Source: Thalassolituus marinus
GTDB taxonomy: Bacteria; Pseudomonadota; Gammaproteobacteria; Pseudomonadales; Oceanobacteraceae
Direction: 5' to 3'
Length of the DNA: 64,000 nt
Assembly: GCF_020320395.1 (NCBI RefSeq)
Contig: NZ_JAEDAH010000020.1
Span: 62,001-126,000, forward strand
The position numbers and the translations under genes are program-made. Under the pieces are notes generated by a model, which ran no database searches, was not told where the DNA came from, and saw only the letters and a list, made by a program, of their open reading frames with translations. Of this stretch, positions 61,952 to 64,000 are shown one piece after another. Within the stretch, counting starts at the first letter, position 1. Every line of letters starts with the position of its first letter.

Positions 61952-64000
61952 ATGACCATTCAGACGCACAAACGTACCTGTAGCCTGTGTGAGGCTACCT
62001 GCGGTATCGAAATTCGTTATGACGACAAAACAGGCGACATTGCGTCTGTCAAAGGCGACAAGTCCGACCCATTCAGTCGCGGCTATATCTGCCCCAAGGC
62101 TACGGCATTACAGGATTTGCAGAATGATCCGGATCGACTGCGCCGGCCGCTGAAGCGTACTGCCGATGGTTGGCAGACCATCAGCTGGAAACAGGCTCTG
62201 AAGGAAGCTGCCGACGGCCTGGCTGGAGTGCAGCAGCGCTATGGTCGGGATTCAGTCGCCAGTTACCTGGGTAATCCCAACGTACATAACTACGGCAACC
62301 TGCTGTTTGGGCCGATGCTGCTGCGTGCCCTGGGGTCAAAGAACAAGTTCTCGGCTACCTCCGTCGATCAGCTTCCGCATCATATGGCCAGTCTGATGAT
62401 GTTTGGCCATCAGCTGATGATTCCGGTGCCGGATATTGATCGCACGGATTTTCTGATTGTTATGGGCGGCAATCCGCTGGCCTCTAACGGCAGTCTGATG
62501 ACGGCGCCGGATATCAAGAATCGCCTTAAGGCCATTCGTGGACGTGGCGGCAAAGTTCTGGTCATCGACCCGCGTCGTACAGAAACGGCAGATGTTGCTG
62601 ATGAGCACTGGTTTATTCGTCCGGGGCAGGATGTGTTCCTGCTGCTGTCGGTGTTACATGTCATGCTGCATGAATACACTCAGACACTTCCTGAGTTGCC
62701 TGCCTATGTTAAAGCGGCTGATTTAAAAGAACGGGTTAAAAGCTGGACGCCGGAAGCAACCGAGGCACGTACCGGTATTGCTGCCACACAGGTTCGTTCA
62801 CTGGCTGAGCAGTGGCTGCAGGCCCGTTCAGCCGTTTGCTATGGCCGTATGGGCTTATCAGTACAGGAGCACGGCGGACTGTGCCAATGGCTGATTAATG
62901 TGCTGAACATAGTAACGGGTAATTTTGATCGTCAGGGTGGGGCGATGTTTACCCGCCCGGCGGCGGATTTACCTGCGGTGACCGCTGCTCAGGGTGGGCG
63001 CGGACATTACGCCAAATACCACAGTCGTGTTCGCGGTTTACCGGAATTTGGCGGCGAGCTGCCGGTGGCGACACTGGCCGAGGAAATTCTCACCGAGGGC
63101 GAAGGACAGATCCGGGCGTTGTTTACCATGGCGGGTAACCCGGTTATCTCAACCCCGAATGCCAGCCAGCTGGATAAAGCGCTGGGATCGCTCGATTTTA
63201 TGGTGTCGCTGGATTACTACGTCAACGAAACCACACGTCATGCCAACCTGATTCTGCCACCGTGCGGACCGTTAGAGCGGGATCACTATGATCTGATATT
63301 CAATGTGCTGGCGGTGCGTAACGTTGCTAAGTACTCGGCGCCGCTGATGAAGCGTGATAAACAATCGCCGGAAGACTGGCAGATTCTGGCCGGGTTAACC
63401 AGGCGTCTGACGCGCGGGCCGCTGAAAAAGCGCCTGATGACGAAGCTGACGTTGTCAGTTATGAGCTGGATGAAGCCGCAAGGGATTCTCGATCGTTTGC
63501 TGCGCTCCGGCCCTTACAAACTGACGCTGAAACAGCTGAAGCGGCAGCCGGAAGGTATGGATCTGGGGGCGTTAAGTTCCTGTATGCCGGCGCGGCTGTT
63601 TACCCGTGATAAGCAGCTGGATCTGACGCCGCAGGTGTATGTCGACGCGCTTGAGCAATTGTCGGGCAGTTTGTCAGAGCCGGCACCTGAGTTTGTGTTG
63701 ATTGGCCGCCGTCATATTCGCTCGAATAATTCCTGGCTGCATAACAGCCAGCGCCTGATTAAAGGGAAGTCACGCTGCACACTGATGCTCAATCCGCAGG
63801 ATGCCAGTCGTCAGGGGATTGAGCAGGGGGCAACCGTTGAGGTCAGCTCCCGTGTTGGCTGTGTACAGGTCGAGGCCGAAGTGACTGAAGAGCTGATGCC
63901 AGGTGTGGTCAGTCTGCCGCATGGCTGGGGTCATAATTACGATGGCTCACGCCTGACAATCGCCAGTTCAGCGCCCGGCGTTAATTGTAACGAGCTGACC
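61952..64000 (+). CDS. Molybdopterin (bis-MGD) oxidoreductase, 3' end outside window
   Basis: 683 codons visible, running off the window. N-terminal 4Fe-4S site CSLCEATCGIEI (three Cys) with the fourth Cys in GYICPKATAL (about residue 48), then the molybdopterin domains (FLIVMGGNPLASNGSLMTAP, VLVIDPRRTETAD, FIRPGQDVFLLL, FTMAGNPVISTPN) and the start of the C-terminal dinucleotide-binding domain (RRHIRSNNSWLHNSQRL, SLPHGWGHNYDGSRL). No twin-arginine signal, so probably cytoplasmic. The compact size resembles uncharacterised DMSO-reductase-family enzymes of aerobic gammaproteobacteria; the substrate is unknown. Confidence 0.88.
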   Translation, partial: MTIQTHKRTCSLCEATCGIEIRYDDKTGDIASVKGDKSDPFSRGYICPKATALQDLQNDPDRLRRPLKRTADGWQTISWKQALKEAADGLAGVQQRYGRDSVASYLGNPNVHNYGNLLFGPMLLRALGSKNKFSATSVDQLPHHMASLMMFGHQLMIPVPDIDRTDFLIVMGGNPLASNGSLMTAPDIKNRLKAIRGRGGKVLVIDPRRTETADVADEHWFIRPGQDVFLLLSVLHVMLHEYTQTLPELPAYVKAADLKERVKSWTPEATEARTGIAATQVRSLAEQWLQARSAVCYGRMGLSVQEHGGLCQWLINVLNIVTGNFDRQGGAMFTRPAADLPAVTAAQGGRGHYAKYHSRVRGLPEFGGELPVATLAEEILTEGEGQIRALFTMAGNPVISTPNASQLDKALGSLDFMVSLDYYVNETTRHANLILPPCGPLERDHYDLIFNVLAVRNVAKYSAPLMKRDKQSPEDWQILAGLTRRLTRGPLKKRLMTKLTLSVMSWMKPQGILDRLLRSGPYKLTLKQLKRQPEGMDLGALSSCMPARLFTRDKQLDLTPQVYVDALEQLSGSLSEPAPEFVLIGRRHIRSNNSWLHNSQRLIKGKSRCTLMLNPQDASRQGIEQGATVEVSSRVGCVQVEAEVTEELMPGVVSLPHGWGHNYDGSRLTIASSAPGVNCNELT

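Noticed and set aside
1-64000. tRNA or rRNA genes
   Set aside because: I saw no cloverleaf-like or rRNA sequence in the intergenic regions read by eye; a tRNAscan/Rfam run would be decisive.

Overview
The window is a chromosomal segment from a gammaproteobacterium. Gene content (two aconitases AcnA and AcnB, LldEFG plus a fused D-lactate dehydrogenase, an AsrA-like Lon, RsuA, RimO, RlmF) and protein style suggest a marine Oceanospirillales-type organism related to Thalassolituus, Oceanobacter or Bermanella. That placement is inference; no rRNA or tRNA gene is visible. Most of the window is compact, moderately GC-rich housekeeping DNA. Lower-GC accessory patches lie at about 18.5-22.2 kb and 51.6-58.5 kb.

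Layout. 0-1 kb: 3' part of rlmF. 1-2 kb: CPBP membrane protease. 2-8.9 kb: a lactate-utilisation locus with a PdhR/LldR-like repressor divergent from lldE-lldF-lldG-dld and a perfect PdhR-type operator between them. 8.9-10.4 kb: DyP peroxidase and an isochorismatase-like hydrolase. 10.4-11.7 kb: a REP-associated transposase (RAYT) inside REP hairpins, followed by an 80/81-bp tandem REP-derived array. 11.7-18.4 kb: lon, trpB2, rsuA, GNAT, DAACS symporter. 18.5-22.2 kb: a small integrated element (MarR-like remnant, Sel1-like secreted protein, holin-like protein, large serine integrase) abutting the 5' end of rimO. 22.2-24.7 kb: rimO and a queuosine-tRNA mannosyltransferase-like gene. 24.7-32.7 kb: a 1864-residue hybrid kinase with two response-regulator-like genes, one interrupted by an in-frame TAG. 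32.7-35.5 kb: an RLAN/RimK ATP-grasp ligase divergent from a GNAT-C39 peptidase fusion. 35.5-48 kb: assorted enzymes (SBP, sphingomyelinase, FemAB-like, HIT, GloB-like, cytochrome c', SGNH, UDG, an HU protein with a histone H1-like tail, SDR, aspS, acyltransferase).

The most unusual part lies between acnA (48.7-51.4 kb) and acnB (58.7-61.5 kb). It holds an intact HamA-like (Hachiman) nuclease whose partner gene is cut to an N-terminal stub, a second Y1 transposase, and two successive AHH-nuclease toxin plus Imm11-like immunity cassettes. The cassettes point toward acnB. The distal side of each is marked by a duplicated piece of the acnB 3' end (145 bp of coding sequence beside cassette 2, 43 bp beside cassette 1), and each cassette ends in the same hairpin terminator. 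This suggests stepwise insertion of orphan toxin/immunity modules by recombination at the acnB 3' end. The older cassette shows decay: an in-frame TGA in the toxin and a possible frameshift in a small downstream ORF.

The window ends inside a molybdopterin oxidoreductase gene.
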